Below the pieces are notes generated by a model that had not been told where the DNA came from, made no database searches, and saw nothing but the letters and a program-made list of their open reading frames with translations. This document shows positions 45,486 to 57,686 of a stretch of 64,000 nucleotides of DNA, in pieces (position 1 is the stretch's first letter; every line of letters begins with the position of its first letter). The translations under genes were made by a program, and so were the position numbers. The DNA is from Panagrolaimus kolymaensis (lineage: Eukaryota > Nematoda > Chromadorea > Rhabditida > Panagrolaimidae), in NCBI GenBank assembly GCA_028622995.1, contig JAJQJQ010000045.1, positions 1,302,001-1,366,000 of the forward strand, given 5' to 3'.

Positions 45486-48164
45486 TTTTGATTTTCACTA
45501 AAGTTTTCAATTTTTCGTTTAAATAATGAATTTCACTTCGAGACCTGTTTCCGTTGTAAGACTCTAATTTCCTTTGAAATGTGTTTGGAGAAGTTTAAAA
45601 TTGAGTTTATAACCGCACTAAAGAAAAGGCCATCGATTGCTGATCCTAAAATTATATTTCTCAAATTTACAAAATAAAAAAAGGTAATTTAATTTAAAAC
45701 AATTAAAACACGCACTTAAAAAAAAGAGACATTCATTTATGCCTTTTTTTCTTTTTAATGAGACTCCTTCATTCAAACAAAAAAAAGTTGGATTTGCAAT
45801 TAAATTAAAAAAAAGAGGAATAGAGTCAAGGAAAACAATTGTTTTGAAGCTTTGCTGTTGCAGCAAAAAAAAAAAGTCAAATGAAAAATTATTATTTGAA
45901 AAAAAGTAAGAAAAGCAAAGGAAAGGAAAGGTGCCACAATCGATCAAAACTTTTTCTCACTCTTTGACAACAAAAATTTTTATTTTATTTTAAAAATGAC
46001 TCCTCTTTGATTTTGTGGCAAACAAAAAAAGGAAAAGAAAATAATAAAACAAAAGTTAAAAAGATACTTGCTTGCTTTAAAGCAAATAATAATAAGCAAT
46101 TATAATTTTTGATTAATGAGACAGAAAATATTTGATGTATGGCAAATGCAGAAGAAGAAGAAAAATACAAATTTATCAAAAATGAAAAAAAAATAAAAAA
46201 ATAACTACGATCATTTTATAAAAACTTTTGTTATTAAAAATTTTAGGATTTTCTATGTAAGCCGCATCTATAAATTAATAAAGGCTCACATTAACTCAAA
46301 ATAATTCCAAAAGAGATGGGAACGATAAGATTAGAATAAGTCTAAAAGAAAAAATTGATTTTTCGAAAGGTAAAACTTAATCTAGACAGATCAAATTACT
46401 TTTCAAAAAAATAGTGTTTGTTCTAAACTTTCTTGCTTTTAACTTTTCATCATAACAAACGTCATTTGCAAAAGTTTAAAACCGCAGTGACGTTACTCTC
46501 TAAGCTTTTTTCTAACTAATCACGAAATTCAAGATGGAAGTCGTTGTCTGAAACGAGTGAAACCTTTTTTAATCCTAAAATTTCCATCCATTTTTTTTCT
46601 TCGAGACTAACACTTTTTTCGATAAAAGAACAAATTTTGGAAAAAAATTTAAATGAATAAATAAAGATAATATTTTTTAGGTAAACCACACACAAAATGA
46701 CACTGAGAAAAAGATAAAGATAAAGTTTACAGGGTTAATTTGTTTAAATGAAAAATGCATTTTTCTAGTAGCTTAAGTCAAGTCTAAAGATTGAGCAAAG
46801 TCAAACAAAAAAAAACGTAAAAAGCAAAGAAGAAAAAAATGTTTTTTGGAATGAGAGACAAGGAGGCATAAAAAAAATCACAGTTGTCGTTGTCGTCGTT
46901 GAATGCCATCGTTTTTTGTGTCAAAAAAATAGCATAAAAGAGGCAAAAGCAAATTAGCCAAAAAGTGAAGGTAAAAAAATTATTTTTTTGAGGTGGGAGA
47001 CAGAAAAGCTTTATGCTTCTTTTTTTTAAGCGAGACGACACCTGCGGCGATAAAGAAGAAAATAAAAGAAAATGAACACCGGCATAGAAGAGTAGCAGCG
47101 AGAAAGAAAAATATTAAGCGACAGAACAATAAAATAAAATTTTTAAAAAGTGTGGGTACAAATGAGTTTTTTTTAAAGTTGTGTTTTCTTTTTTTGAAAG
47201 TTTAAGGATATCAGAAAACCAAAATACATTGAAATTATAATTTAAAAATGCAAACTTTTTTCATAGCAAAACAAAGCTTTTAATATTTGTAATAAATATT
47301 TTTGAGATTTATGTAGAAATCGATCTTCTTTAATTGGCTTACGAATCAACACAATAATTTCTGAATAAACCAAAATCTTTTATTGCATTTTTTTCTCAAG
47401 CTGCTGATTATAGTATCAAGTATTTCTTTTCCTTCATGTGTGATAATTGTAAACATTTTTTGCCAAATTTTCTTTAATTGAAGCTTCCTTGCTTTGTGTT
47501 TAATTCTCTAATTCAGAGTTTTAATATTCTTAAAAATTACGAAATCTGCTTGTTTTCAATCAACAATTTCATTCTCAAAAAAAAATATTCTTTTCTAGAA
47601 AGAGCATTTTCCCAGGGTTTGAAACCAAAAACATGATATAAATCATCAAAAAATATGACTCAAAAAAGTTAAAAAAATCATAGCAAGAAATTTTTTTTTA
47701 CAGATTATTCATTTTTTTGTTTCCATATCTGGGAATATGTCCTTTTCCTTTGATTTATTTCTAGAAAAAATGACCAATCCAAGCTAAAGTAAAAGAAATT
47801 CTGAAACATTGCAAAAATGATGATTTTAAAAAGTTAACATTTTTTCAGGTACTTTAACTCCGCCTTGAAACTTAAACATTCGACAAAAAACTTACATTTT
47901 TTGTCTAAATTTTGGATTATAAAATAGAGTGAAAAGCTGGGAAAAAAGAAACACAAAAAACCCTTTAAAAATTTATATTTCTTTTTTGACAGATTAAACT
48001 TTTCAATCGAACTTATAGCTTTAGAATTTTAAGAATTTTTTACAAATTTGATTTTCGTGAAATCTAAACGTGGATGTTTTTGTATTATTTATAAAAAATT
48101 AAATTTAGAAAACATTTTGACAACTTTTATTTTTTTACAGCTTCTACGACAAAACATTATTAAC
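45486..48164. other. gene-free region of about 2.7 kb
   Basis: Upstream of the K+ channel start. It is AT-rich with A/T homopolymers; all open frames are low-complexity. The CAG acceptor just before the next peptide gene (48131-48140, TTTTTTACAG) is the only signal noted. Confidence 0.5.
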
Positions 48165-48338
48165 ATGAGTGGTGGAGGATCAGGATGTTGCGGTGGCGGA
48201 GATAGTGGTGGGTCAAAGCCTGATCCACCTAAAACCTCTTGTGATGGCAGCAATTCCAACGACCAAGGTGGATCAAAAGATGACAAAAAAAGCGAAAGCA
48301 TTGGTGATGGCAGTCGATGTGGCAAAGCCAAACGTTAA
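48165..48338 (+). CDS. small Gly/Ser/Asp/Lys-rich peptide
   Basis: ATG 48165 opens a 57-aa frame beginning MSGGGSGCCGGGDSGGSKP and ending RCGKAKR. A clear TTTTTTACAG acceptor ends 24 nt upstream, consistent with trans-splicing or an upstream exon. Four cysteines and Gly/Ser repeats dominate. There is no signal peptide and the family is unknown. It pairs with the MSG-starting peptide at 49156. Confidence 0.5.
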   Translation: MSGGGSGCCGGGDSGGSKPDPPKTSCDGSNSNDQGGSKDDKKSESIGDGSRCGKAKR

Positions 48339-49155
48339 AAGGGTAAAAAAAATTTAAAATTTTGTTGTTTTTTGAATAATAAAAATTAACTTTCTAGTGG
48401 CATTTTCGGCGCTTTCCAGCTTGTTGACCCTCTTATCCAAGCTAAAACATTCCGTCAATTTCATATTTTTGTCAAGATTTTGATTTTTTTATGTTTTTTT
48501 TGTATATCTCTTTGTAAAACATGTTTATGAAATATTCGACGGATTTTTTGAACAAACAATTTTTCTTTCCCTGGAATTTATAAGCAAAAATGTAAAACAC
48601 AAAAAGTCTCTTATGACTCAACAAAAAGGTAACAGGGCAGAAAAGTATATTTACGTTTTTTGTTTCTAAATTTGGAAATCTGCCCTTTCAACTGGGTTTT
48701 TCTATGTAAAGAAAAGTTCAACAAATAAAATCAAAAATAAACAACTTTTGAATGGATCCAAAAAAGATCAGAGCCGAAGGAAAAAAATGAGTAAGGTGTT
48801 TACATGTTTTTGACAGATAGCCTTTGATTATCGGCAAAAACTTTTTTTTTTCCAAAATGCATAACCTTTTAATTTTTTGGCTTTTATAAGATTAGTCATT
48901 GGGAATATAAATATCTTTTTTGTGCTAATAAAAAAAGCTACGCCTTTATAGTTTTAGCATCGAAAAAGTCTTTAAATAAAAGGCACCTTTTATTCATCGC
49001 GAATTTTAAATTTTATGTAGAATTTTTTAACATAATTTTGCCTCCCATTATTAATTTGTGACAACATTTTTCCATTAAAATAAACTTGAAATAATAAAAA
49101 AAAAAAAATTTCAGAAATTATTAACTATTTTTGAAAAGAGAGAAAATTTATCGAT
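48339..49155. other. intergenic
   Basis: AT-rich spacer between the two small peptide genes. An ATTTCAG acceptor near 49114 precedes the second one. Confidence 0.4.
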
Positions 49156-49281
49156 ATGAGTGGTGAACCTTATTCTTCATCTTCTGTTGGTGATTCCTCA
49201 TCCATCATTATTCCTCTTCCCATTCCTATTCCAGTCCCCGTTCCTGTTCCAGTTCCAACTCCAGGATGCGATATCATTTAA
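49156..49281 (+). CDS. small Ser-rich/Pro-Val repeat peptide
   Basis: ATG 49156 encodes 41 aa: MSGEPYSSSSVGDSSSIIIP followed by a PIP/PVP repeat and ending PTPGCDII. A TTTCAG acceptor lies about 42 nt upstream. It resembles the 48165 gene in length, MSG start and acceptor spacing but not in repeat content. It could be a genuine micropeptide or a chance frame. The dipeptide repeat and clean stop argue mildly for a gene. Confidence 0.4.
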   Translation: MSGEPYSSSSVGDSSSIIIPLPIPIPVPVPVPVPTPGCDII

Positions 49282-49804
49282 AAACATTCTTAAAAAGCAA
49301 GCTTTTTAAATTTATTAAATATTTTTTAAGGACCATCTAAAGAAAATCATTTTTTATAGTGTTTTGATGTCAATGGAATCCATCCCTCAACATGTCGATT
49401 GCTTATCCACGCTTTTCCTCCTTTCATCGGTCAGTCAAACTTAAAATAAACTTCTTCTTTTTTTAAATTCCAATGTAATGCTTTTGATAAAAATAATGAC
49501 TGATTTTCTTTAATTAAAAATAAACATTTTTCTTACTAATATCAATAATTGTGACAATTACAAAACATAAAACTGTTTATGATCTTTCAGATTTTTTTTG
49601 TTGCTTTTTGCATAACAATTTAAATTTCTTTATTTATTTTCATTTTTTTGACAAAAAGATTACAAAAAAAGAAAGAAAAAAGTCTCATTGCTAAAATAGC
49701 GAAAGAAAAATTTGCTAATTTACTGAAAAATTGTTATGGAAATATGAAATAAAAAAAGATTTTAATGCAAAAATGAGACGAGACAATTACAATTTTTCTT
49801 AAAT
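49282..49804. other. intergenic
   Basis: AT-rich spacer before the 3' end of the LRR gene. No feature is seen. Confidence 0.4.
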
Positions 49805-51451
49805 TTAGCAATGAGCTATATGAGAAAATAATGTTCTAAAATTAAAGCATTCTTCAAAACCAAACATGGTACATTTATCTAACATATTTTTTCCATTTAC
49901 CGTGAATCCAGTAACTCTTCCAAAATTAACATTTTTTAAAAGGAAGAAAGGTGCTTTCTTAAAAATCCATGCCATTGAACAATCATCACATTTATATGGG
50001 TTATTTTGAATATAAATTGTATTTAAACTATACCAATCTAAAAGATTTTTAGAAAGTCTTGAAATATTGCAACATTCCAAATCAATTTTATCTAATTTCA
50101 TTGGAATTCCAGTTGAAATGGAACCAAATGCATTTTCATGAATGTAAGATAGATTATAATTTTCTGTTAATCGAAGTGATTTAAGATTCGGTAAATTACA
50201 AAATGTGCAATTTTCTATTTCTTTAAGTGAAGCATAAGAAATATCCAATTTTTTGAGTTGTTTATTAAGTTTGAAATCTTCATTTGATATGGATGATATT
50301 GGATTTTCAGAAATCATAAGATTTTGAAGATTTGTTAATTTTTGAATTGCTTTTGGAATAAATGTAAAAGAATTTCGAGACAAATCAATCTTTTCCAAGC
50401 TTCTAAAATTCATTGAGTGAATAACAAAGAAAAAAAGGTTTGGAAAGCATTGAATAAAATTTAAAAGATTTTTAATGACAAAATTTTCTTTATCTTTTTT
50501 TTTCGTTAATCAATGAAGCGGCTTTGTTGTGACCGCCGACGCTTACTTTTTTTTATTTTTTAAAAATTTTAGAGATCTTCCAAAGCTTTGAGGACTTACC
50601 GAAGATTTTCAAACAACAAATCATCGCTTAAATTTGATATCTTACATCCACGTAAACTTAAATATTTTAAATTTGTTAATTCTTCTGGAAATATACTCCC
50701 GCCAAAGTCAAGATTATCGAAATCGCTGAGAGATAAAGAAGTTAAGCGCTTCAAATTTTTTAGATTTGATAAATTAAAAGGAGAAATAGGATTTTCACCC
50801 AAACTTAATTCCTCAAGAGTTGTACCAAGCTTTTCAGTTAAAATTCCTTCATGAAAAGAAGTTATTTGATTTCCATCAAGACGTAAAATTTTTAATGAAA
50901 CGAAATTATCGAATGTTCCATTTTGAATTTCATTAATTTTATTATATACAAAATTCAAACTTTCGACAGTGGCTTCATTTCCAGTGAAAATTTGATTCTA
51001 AAAAACAAATTACATAGTTTTTTAATAAAAAAAAATTGTCACACCTTTTTTAAAGCTTTGAGATTATTTCGAAAAAATTCAATTGTTTTTAATACAGTAA
51101 AATTTGAAGAAGCTTGATTAAAAGTTGATTCGGAAAGTTTCATATTTGTTTGAGCCAAATATCTCTTACTACAATTCACTGTATCATTTTTACATCGACA
51201 AATAGGATAGCCTGAAAATAGAGATTAGTTTCTTTTATTTACTATTTTTTCTTCTTCTGGGAAATAGAACTTTTGGTGAAAACAAAACCAAAAAATTTAA
51301 ATCCAATACCTTGCCCGCCCCATGGAAGAAGTGTTTTTTCACAAGCATAAATAGTTTTGTCATGTAGTTGAGAATCATCAACATCATCCTTTGCAGCAGA
51401 ATCTAATGGAAACAAAAATAAGATAAAACCCACAAACTTTAACAAAATCAT
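49805..51451 (-). CDS. secreted leucine-rich-repeat protein
   Basis: Exons 51451-51310, 51211-51045, 50997-50600 and 50402-49805, in phase, encode 434 aa. A signal peptide (MILLKFVGFILFLFPLDSAA) is followed by a cysteine-bearing N-cap (YPICRCKNDTVNCSKRY). About ten LRRs follow (e.g. LKILRLDGNQITSF, TLEELSLGENPISPF, LKYLSLRGCKISNL, LEKIDLSRNSFTFIP, LQNLMISENPISSI, LKKLDISYASLKEI, LKSLRLTENYNLSYI). A Cys-containing C-cap (NNPYKCDDCSMAWIF) closes the repeat region. No transmembrane span or GPI-like tail is visible, so it is probably extracellular. LRR ectodomains of this type mediate protein-protein interaction. The specific nematode orthologue is not recognised. Confidence 0.85.
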
Positions 51452-52183
51452 TTTTGAGAAACCATAAAATTTTTCGAAAAATAAAAGAAGTTTGATGGAA
51501 AAAACTTAAGTTCGACCGACGACGCCATGCTTTCCAACAAACAAAAATTTGGCGCCAAAAAAAAAGATTGTGATTGGAGGGAGGTTAGTTGCATGTCCAG
51601 CATCGTCAATTGGCCGAGGAAAAAAAATGCATGAGAGATGTAGATTAATTGGATCGATATAAGTTTTTGTCATAGATGTATGGTCATCGCTAACTTTTAA
51701 CACACAAAAATTTGAAGTGTTTTTTACATTTAAAAAATGCAAAGTCGAATGATAAAAATTAAATTTAAATCATGTTTTAAAAAATACATTAAATAAAATT
51801 TTTTTAGTTGTTTGGATTGATTGACATCCAATATTTAGAAAATTAAGGTTTGCAAAATAAAAAGATCTATAGCCATTTAAATCATTTTCAATCGAACAGA
51901 ACTTATAAAAATCATCGAATATTTAATTTTTCCAAAATATTTCAAAACACTAATAAGCATATTTTTTAAGTAAACAAAGATCACTTCCACATTAATTTTT
52001 TTTATGTTGTTGCTGCTTTATTTTTCTTTATCTATTGACTCATTTTCCTTACTTTAATGTTCTATATTTATTCTTTAAGTTTTTTGTTTGTTGATAAAAA
52101 CAATTTTCTTTTTAATCAATATTTTTCTTTGCTTCAGTTTTTTAAAAAAAATTCGGCTTTGAACTTTTTAAATATTAAAAAAA
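51452..52183. other. divergent intergenic promoter region
   Basis: It lies between the starts of the LRR gene (-) and the cation transporter gene (+). AT-rich, no other feature. Confidence 0.4.
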
Positions 52184-53721
52184 ATGATTCTTAATTTTCC
52201 ATTTTGTGATTATTATCGCCAACGAAAAAATAAACAAGCTTTGATTGCATTTTATAAACGACAAAAATATATTCAAGAATGTCATGACGAAGATGAAGTG
52301 ATTTTACAAAGAGATCACGAAGATCATCAACGCATGAATCAAGAAGATCGAGATTCAAAAGCAGTGAGTTTATTTTTTACAAAAATCGAAAAGTGGCAAT
52401 TTAAAATAAAATTAAAGCTACTATTTTTTTAGCGATGGGATGACATTCTTGCTAAAGCCACTTTGGGAATTAACATTCTCATCATTCTCGCTAAACTTGT
52501 TGCAGCGTATCTTTCCCATTCATTATCCATTATTAGTTCGGTGGTTGATAGTGTAATGGATATAACATGTTCAGGAGTGATTTGGGCCGCATTAAAATCC
52601 ATTGATAAAACTAATCCAAATGAATATCCAATTGGTCGAACTCGGTAAGGATTTTTGGCGAAAAAGTTGATTTATAATAAAAATATTTTTTATAGACTCG
52701 AGCCTTTAGCAGTTTTAATAGTTGCTATGATTATGATATTTGCAAATATTATGGTTTGTTATGAAGCTACTATGGCTATTATAGATGATACGGTAAGTTT
52801 ATAATCCTAAAAATTTTATGCAAATTTCAAATTATTTATTAATTTTTAGCTCAATCCAATCGTCGATATTGAAACTTTATTAATTATTGTTGCAAGTACC
52901 GCAGCTAAAGTATTTCTATTCCTTTTATGTCGGCGACAACAAACTTTATCATCAAAATTATTGGCTCAAGATCAACTCAATGATATAATTACAAATATTG
53001 TGGCTTTAGGTGGAGCTTATGCGGGTCAGAAATATTGGAAATATTGCGATCCCATTGGTGCTTATCTTGTTTCGTAAGTAATAAAAAAAATTTGCAACAA
53101 AAAAAACACGAAACTCCCAAAAAAAAGAAATTAATAACGCAAAAATTTACGTCTTATTAATTTTCCATTCGAGACTCTGTGAAAGTTTTTTTAGTTGAAT
53201 TTGTTAATTTTGGAGTTAGAAAACATAGTTTTCCGTGTTTCATTTTTGTGTAAAAAAAAAGAGAAATATCACCTTTAAAAAATATCTGACGATTTTTTGT
53301 GTTAAAACCAATTTTTCAAAAAAATTCTAAAAAAATTAATTAATTAAAATTTCTAAAATTATAATTCTTAAATATTTTCAGGGGCTACATAATTATTAAT
53401 TGGTTTGGCACAGCGAAGGAACAAGTTCCACTTTTAATTGGTCGAACAGCAACCGCGGAATTTATAAATCGCATTTCTCGAATAGCTATGACCCATCATG
53501 AAAAGATTCAAGCTATCGATATGATTTATGCATATCATTTGGGGGCAAATTTCTTGGTTGAAATTCATGTTCTCATGGATGGTTCGCTATCACTTTTTGA
53601 AAGTCATGATATTTCTGAAAGTTTACAAACTAAAGTGGAACGATTGCCATACGTTGAAAGGGCTTTCGTCCATTGTGATTATAAGCTTGATGGAGATGAA
53701 CATTTAAAAAAATTTAATTAA
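52184..53721 (+). CDS. cation diffusion facilitator, Mn-type
   Basis: Exons 52184-52363, 52433-52644, 52696-52792, 52850-53073 and 53382-53721, in phase; 350 aa. CDF (SLC30-like) proteins export divalent metal ions from the cytosol by proton exchange. A charged His/Asp-rich N-terminus (ECHDEDEVILQRDHEDHQR) precedes the membrane part. TM2 carries VVDSVMDITCSG (DxxxD) and TM5 carries QDQLNDIITNIVAL (DxxxD). This paired DxxxD signature is characteristic of Mn-transporting CDFs; zinc CDFs use HxxxD. NEYPIGRTRLEPLAVLI and the C-terminal dimerisation domain (AIDMIYAYHLGANFLVEIHV, FVHCDYKLDGDEH) are typical. The location may be Golgi or vesicles, by inference. Confidence 0.93.
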
Positions 53722-54829
53722 TTAGTTATTTAATTTTGTTGTAAAATTATTTAAAGATCAATTCAATTTATTCCAACATCAACATTTTCTGATTTTATCT
53801 TACAGATAGTCCTGTATCAAAAATAAATACAGTATATTATTATAAAATTTGATTGAGAAAATTCTATAAACTTTTTTCACAACTTTTTATTTTGTTTTGA
53901 AATTTTGCATATATCTAAAAAATACAAAACTAAAATTAAAACTAGACTTTGTAATTCTCAGTATTTTATTTTTTGCTTGTTGGAAAAGTTGATGGCTAAA
54001 ATCAGAAACACTTTATTAATCGTAAAAATTTAGTGAAATCCTTTATTATTTTTTCATTTCAAAAATCTACAAAATTTCTTATATCTTATTTGTATAAAAT
54101 AAATTTTTTGTTGTTAAAAAGTTAAACGTAAAAAGGAAAAGGTTGATAGAAGGAAAAATAGATCAATAAAGGTTCAAAGAATCAAATGAAGAAGAAAAAG
54201 AAAACGGAATTCATTGTTTCTTATCAAAAATAAAATGAAAATTAAGCTTCTGTTATCTAAAAGCAAAAAAAAGCTCTCGTCAGTCAGCAGAAGAAAAAAA
54301 TATGCAAGATTTCTTTTAAGATGGATGAAAGTCAAAAACCAAACTTATTTGCTGTAAATAAAAAATTTTTTTTGACTGACTTTATTGATGCTTCCTATCT
54401 TTTCTTTTCTTTATTCTTCAAAAGGTTACTGTTTCCACAAAAATAGGAACAGAATGAAACAAAAAAAAAGTTTTTTCATCGCAATTTTTTTTCCACAATT
54501 AAAAATCTTGGAATTGCCTTTTTATCAAAAAAAATAGTCAAATCCAATAATTTAGATTTTTATAAAATGAACTTTTTTTAAATAAATATAATTTGATTGG
54601 GAGATTCCATTTACCAATTAAATTTTTTTTAATAAAAGAAAAAATAAGAATTTTGTTTATAAAATTATTAAATATTTTGAAAGTCATCTCTTGCGTTCTT
54701 ATTTCTCAGATTTTTTAATTTCGGTCAGCTTTATTTTGCGTTTAATATATGTGCTTCGTATATTTTTTAACTAGCCCTTAACATTAAAATTTTTTAGGTA
54801 ATAATTTTTTTTCATACATTGAAAAATCG
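53722..54829. other. intergenic
   Basis: 3'UTR of the transporter and AT-rich DNA with many AATAAA-like signals. No gene is seen. Confidence 0.4.
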
Positions 54830-56513
54830 ATGTTTAACAACAACAAACCCTTAATTGCCTTGGCTTTAATAAGCTTGGGTGTGATTTGTTTATCGACTCC
54901 TTTAACAAATTCCAAAGAATATTCAGCATTTTTGGAATATGAATTTACGTGGGTCAAAAACTCTTATGCCTAAATTCATATCAGAAATTTTATTAATTTT
55001 TTTAGTTATTCTCCCAAATTCAAATCCGCTGAAGAACGAATGAAACGTTTTGAAATTTTTAAAGAAAATTTAATCGAAATTGAAAATTTAAATAAAAAAT
55101 ATCCTACCGCAACTTTTGGAATTACTAAATTTGCAACATGGACCAAAGAAGAATTTCATCAAAAAGTTTGACCGATTTTTTTTTTATAAAAAGTTTTTTT
55201 GGCGCTGTTATAAATAATTTTTTTTAGATGTTAATGCCTAAAGACACTTCCCTTCGATCCGCAAAACCTCCATCAGATAGTCATGTAGAATACAAACCAA
55301 CCGCGCAAGAACTTGATACAATTCCAACATATTTTGATTGGAGACAAAAAAACGTCGTTACTAGCATCAAAGATCAAAGTAAGTTAGTTAGTTGTTTGGG
55401 GGTTTTAATTCTGGAAACTCCAGACATATAAAAAAATGATTAGAGCGAAAAGGGAAAAAAAATGTCGAAAATTTAAACTAAACCCAAAAAACTTAAGCGA
55501 ATTTATTTGGTTAGAGATTTCATGTTTTTTGTGAAATTTTTTCAAATTTTGCAAAAACTATGTTTCATAAAAAGCAAATTATTTGTTGGAATTAAAGAAT
55601 AATTTCCCGCCAAAATTAATAAATCTCTTTTTGGATGGATTTCTTATAGATAGTTTCAAAAGTGTCGTAAACTAGGCTAAACTTTTTTTTTTAAAAATTT
55701 TCATTCAAAAAAATTATGTATAATTTTGCAAAAAAAATTTATGCAAATTTGACAGCTAATATTTGTTTTATACTTTATAAATTTTTTTGCTAACCACAAT
55801 CAAATTATTTCTTCAGAAGATTGTGGTTCATGTTGGGCTTTTTCTTCGACAGCTGCAATCGAATCCCAATATGCAATTCATACTCGAAAATTGGTAAACC
55901 TTTCCGAGCAACAATTGGTTGATTGTGAATGGGTTTCACAAGGATGTAATTATGGGTTTGTTAATACCGCATATGATTATGTTCGAGATAATGGTCAAGT
56001 TACATATGATAGTTATCCATATCTTGATGAAACAGCTAAATGTCATAAAAGTGTTAGTGATCGAGTTTTTATTGATGGACATCATTTTCTTGAAGCTAAT
56101 GAAACCGTTATAGCTGCTTATATCGCAAATAAAGGCCCTGCAGCTTTTGGTAAGTGAATAATTTGAAATTATAATTATTTTTCGTTACGAAACAACTAAT
56201 TTTTTTCTGGACGAGACCATTTAATTTAAAAACTTTCCTGTCAATACCTTAACAAAACGCCTCTATAATTTTTTCAGCCATTATTTGCCCTGATGCCTTA
56301 ATGCATTATAAATCTGGAGTTCTTGAAGTTAATGATTGCTTGGAACAATCCGTTGGCTTGCATGCTTTAGTTATCATTGGTTTTGGACAAGATTATTGGA
56401 TAATTAAAAATTCATGGGGAATCAATTGGGGTGAAAATGGTTTTGTTCGTTTTAAACGTGGAATCAATATGTGTGATATGGCTTTACAAGTTGATGCACC
56501 ATTTATTAATTAA
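54830..56513 (+). CDS. cathepsin L-like cysteine protease
   Basis: Exons 54830-54948, 55006-55165, 55228-55378, 55817-56149 and 56278-56513, in phase; 332 aa. It is a papain-family (C1A) endopeptidase made as a secreted zymogen. A signal peptide ([15 protein letters not shown]) is followed by an I29 propeptide ([34 protein letters not shown]). The mature enzyme starts around [18 protein letters not shown]. Catalytic residues are in place: oxyanion Gln in IKDQ, Cys in CGSCWAF, His in [10 protein letters not shown] and Asn in [18 protein letters not shown] is present, but the usual GCNGG motif reads GCNYG, a change near the S2/S3 subsites. Probable role: gut digestion or secretion. The start is chosen for the signal peptide. 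Confidence 0.93.
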
Positions 56514-56560
56514 ATGATTCAAACAGAAAGTTTTAAATGAAAAATAAAATGTTGTGAAAG

Positions 56561-57306
56561 CACAGCGTAATCATGGCGGAGTACAAATGGCAAGCAAACG
56601 ATTCTTTTTGCAAGTTGCCAAACGACACCAAAATGCCAAAAGCAATGACTTTTTTTTCTGAAAGCAACATCGAATGTTTCATATTGGCGATAAAACTACT
56701 AAATTAAGGATGCAAATAATACTTTTTATTATCAAAAAGTTTACGAAATACTTATATAATATCTCATGATATATTTCATCCAAAAATCCTCAATTTTTAA
56801 GTGTCCCTAAGTAAAGATTCGATGCATCAAAACTTGCAAAAAGTTACGTTAAGAAATTTTTTTTATTTTTCAATGAAATTCAAATTTGGTTGCACGAAAA
56901 GATTGATAATTATCTAACTTAAAAAATGCCTGGAACAGAATTTTTATTAAACGCATCTCTGATTTTTTAATAATTATTAACATCACTGCGATGGTAAAAA
57001 AAACTAGTTTTTAGTCGATGTTGCAAAAAGTTACGTTAAGAAAAATTTTTTATTTTTTTATCATATTGAAATCTGCTGGCGCGAAACGATAGATATAACT
57101 GTAACTTAGGAAATGCCTGGAACAGAATTTTTTTAAAGGGATTCTGGATTTTTTAATTATTCGTTAACTATAAGAAACTACAAAAAAATCCAAAAAATGC
57201 ATGATTTCTTTCGATTTCCCCTTTCCTTTTGCTTTCCTTTGGTCTCTTAACGCGATTGAGCTTGTCCATTTCTACTCCGCCTTTGATTGAAAATGATTGC
57301 GCTGTG
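56561..57306. mobile_element. terminal-inverted-repeat element with internal direct repeats
   Basis: The 746-bp element has ends CACAGCGTAATCAT and ATGATTGCGCTGTG (13 of 14 complementary); a second inverted match GGCGGAGTACAAATGG lies just inside. AAAG flanks both ends, a possible short target duplication. Inside are two direct repeats of about 160 bp (about 56827-56985 and 57010-57170) sharing TTGCAAAAAGTTACGTTAAG and AATGCCTGGAACAGAATTT. It has no reading frame. It lies 47 bp after the cathepsin stop, so it may be included in that 3'UTR. Confidence 0.75.
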
Positions 57307-57686
57307 AAAGTTTAATTAAATAAAAAGATTTTTTCAAAAAACTTTGAAAATTTACATAAAAAATATTCAAAAAATCGCCTAAAAGCCTTTTTCTTGTTGA
57401 GACAAAATTCAATAATAAATAAATTTCATTCAAAAAAACTTATATGAAATTTTTGCGTTTCAAGGGAAGATACTAAGTAATTAAGTTAACATCGCCCCAA
57501 TACTTTGAACCTTTCCAATAAAAGAATCCCATAAAATTTGTTTTATCCATTTTTCCAAAAAATTGCTTGGAGTATGTTTTTGAATTATGATGCAACCTTG
57601 GATTTTTGGCAAAATTTTTGTTGGAACCTAAAATTTTTTTCTTCATATTTTTTAAAACTATTTTGAAACCAAACTAAAAAAACAAA
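57307..57686. other. intergenic
   Basis: AT-rich spacer between the inverted-repeat element and the small secreted-protein gene. No feature is seen. Confidence 0.4.
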
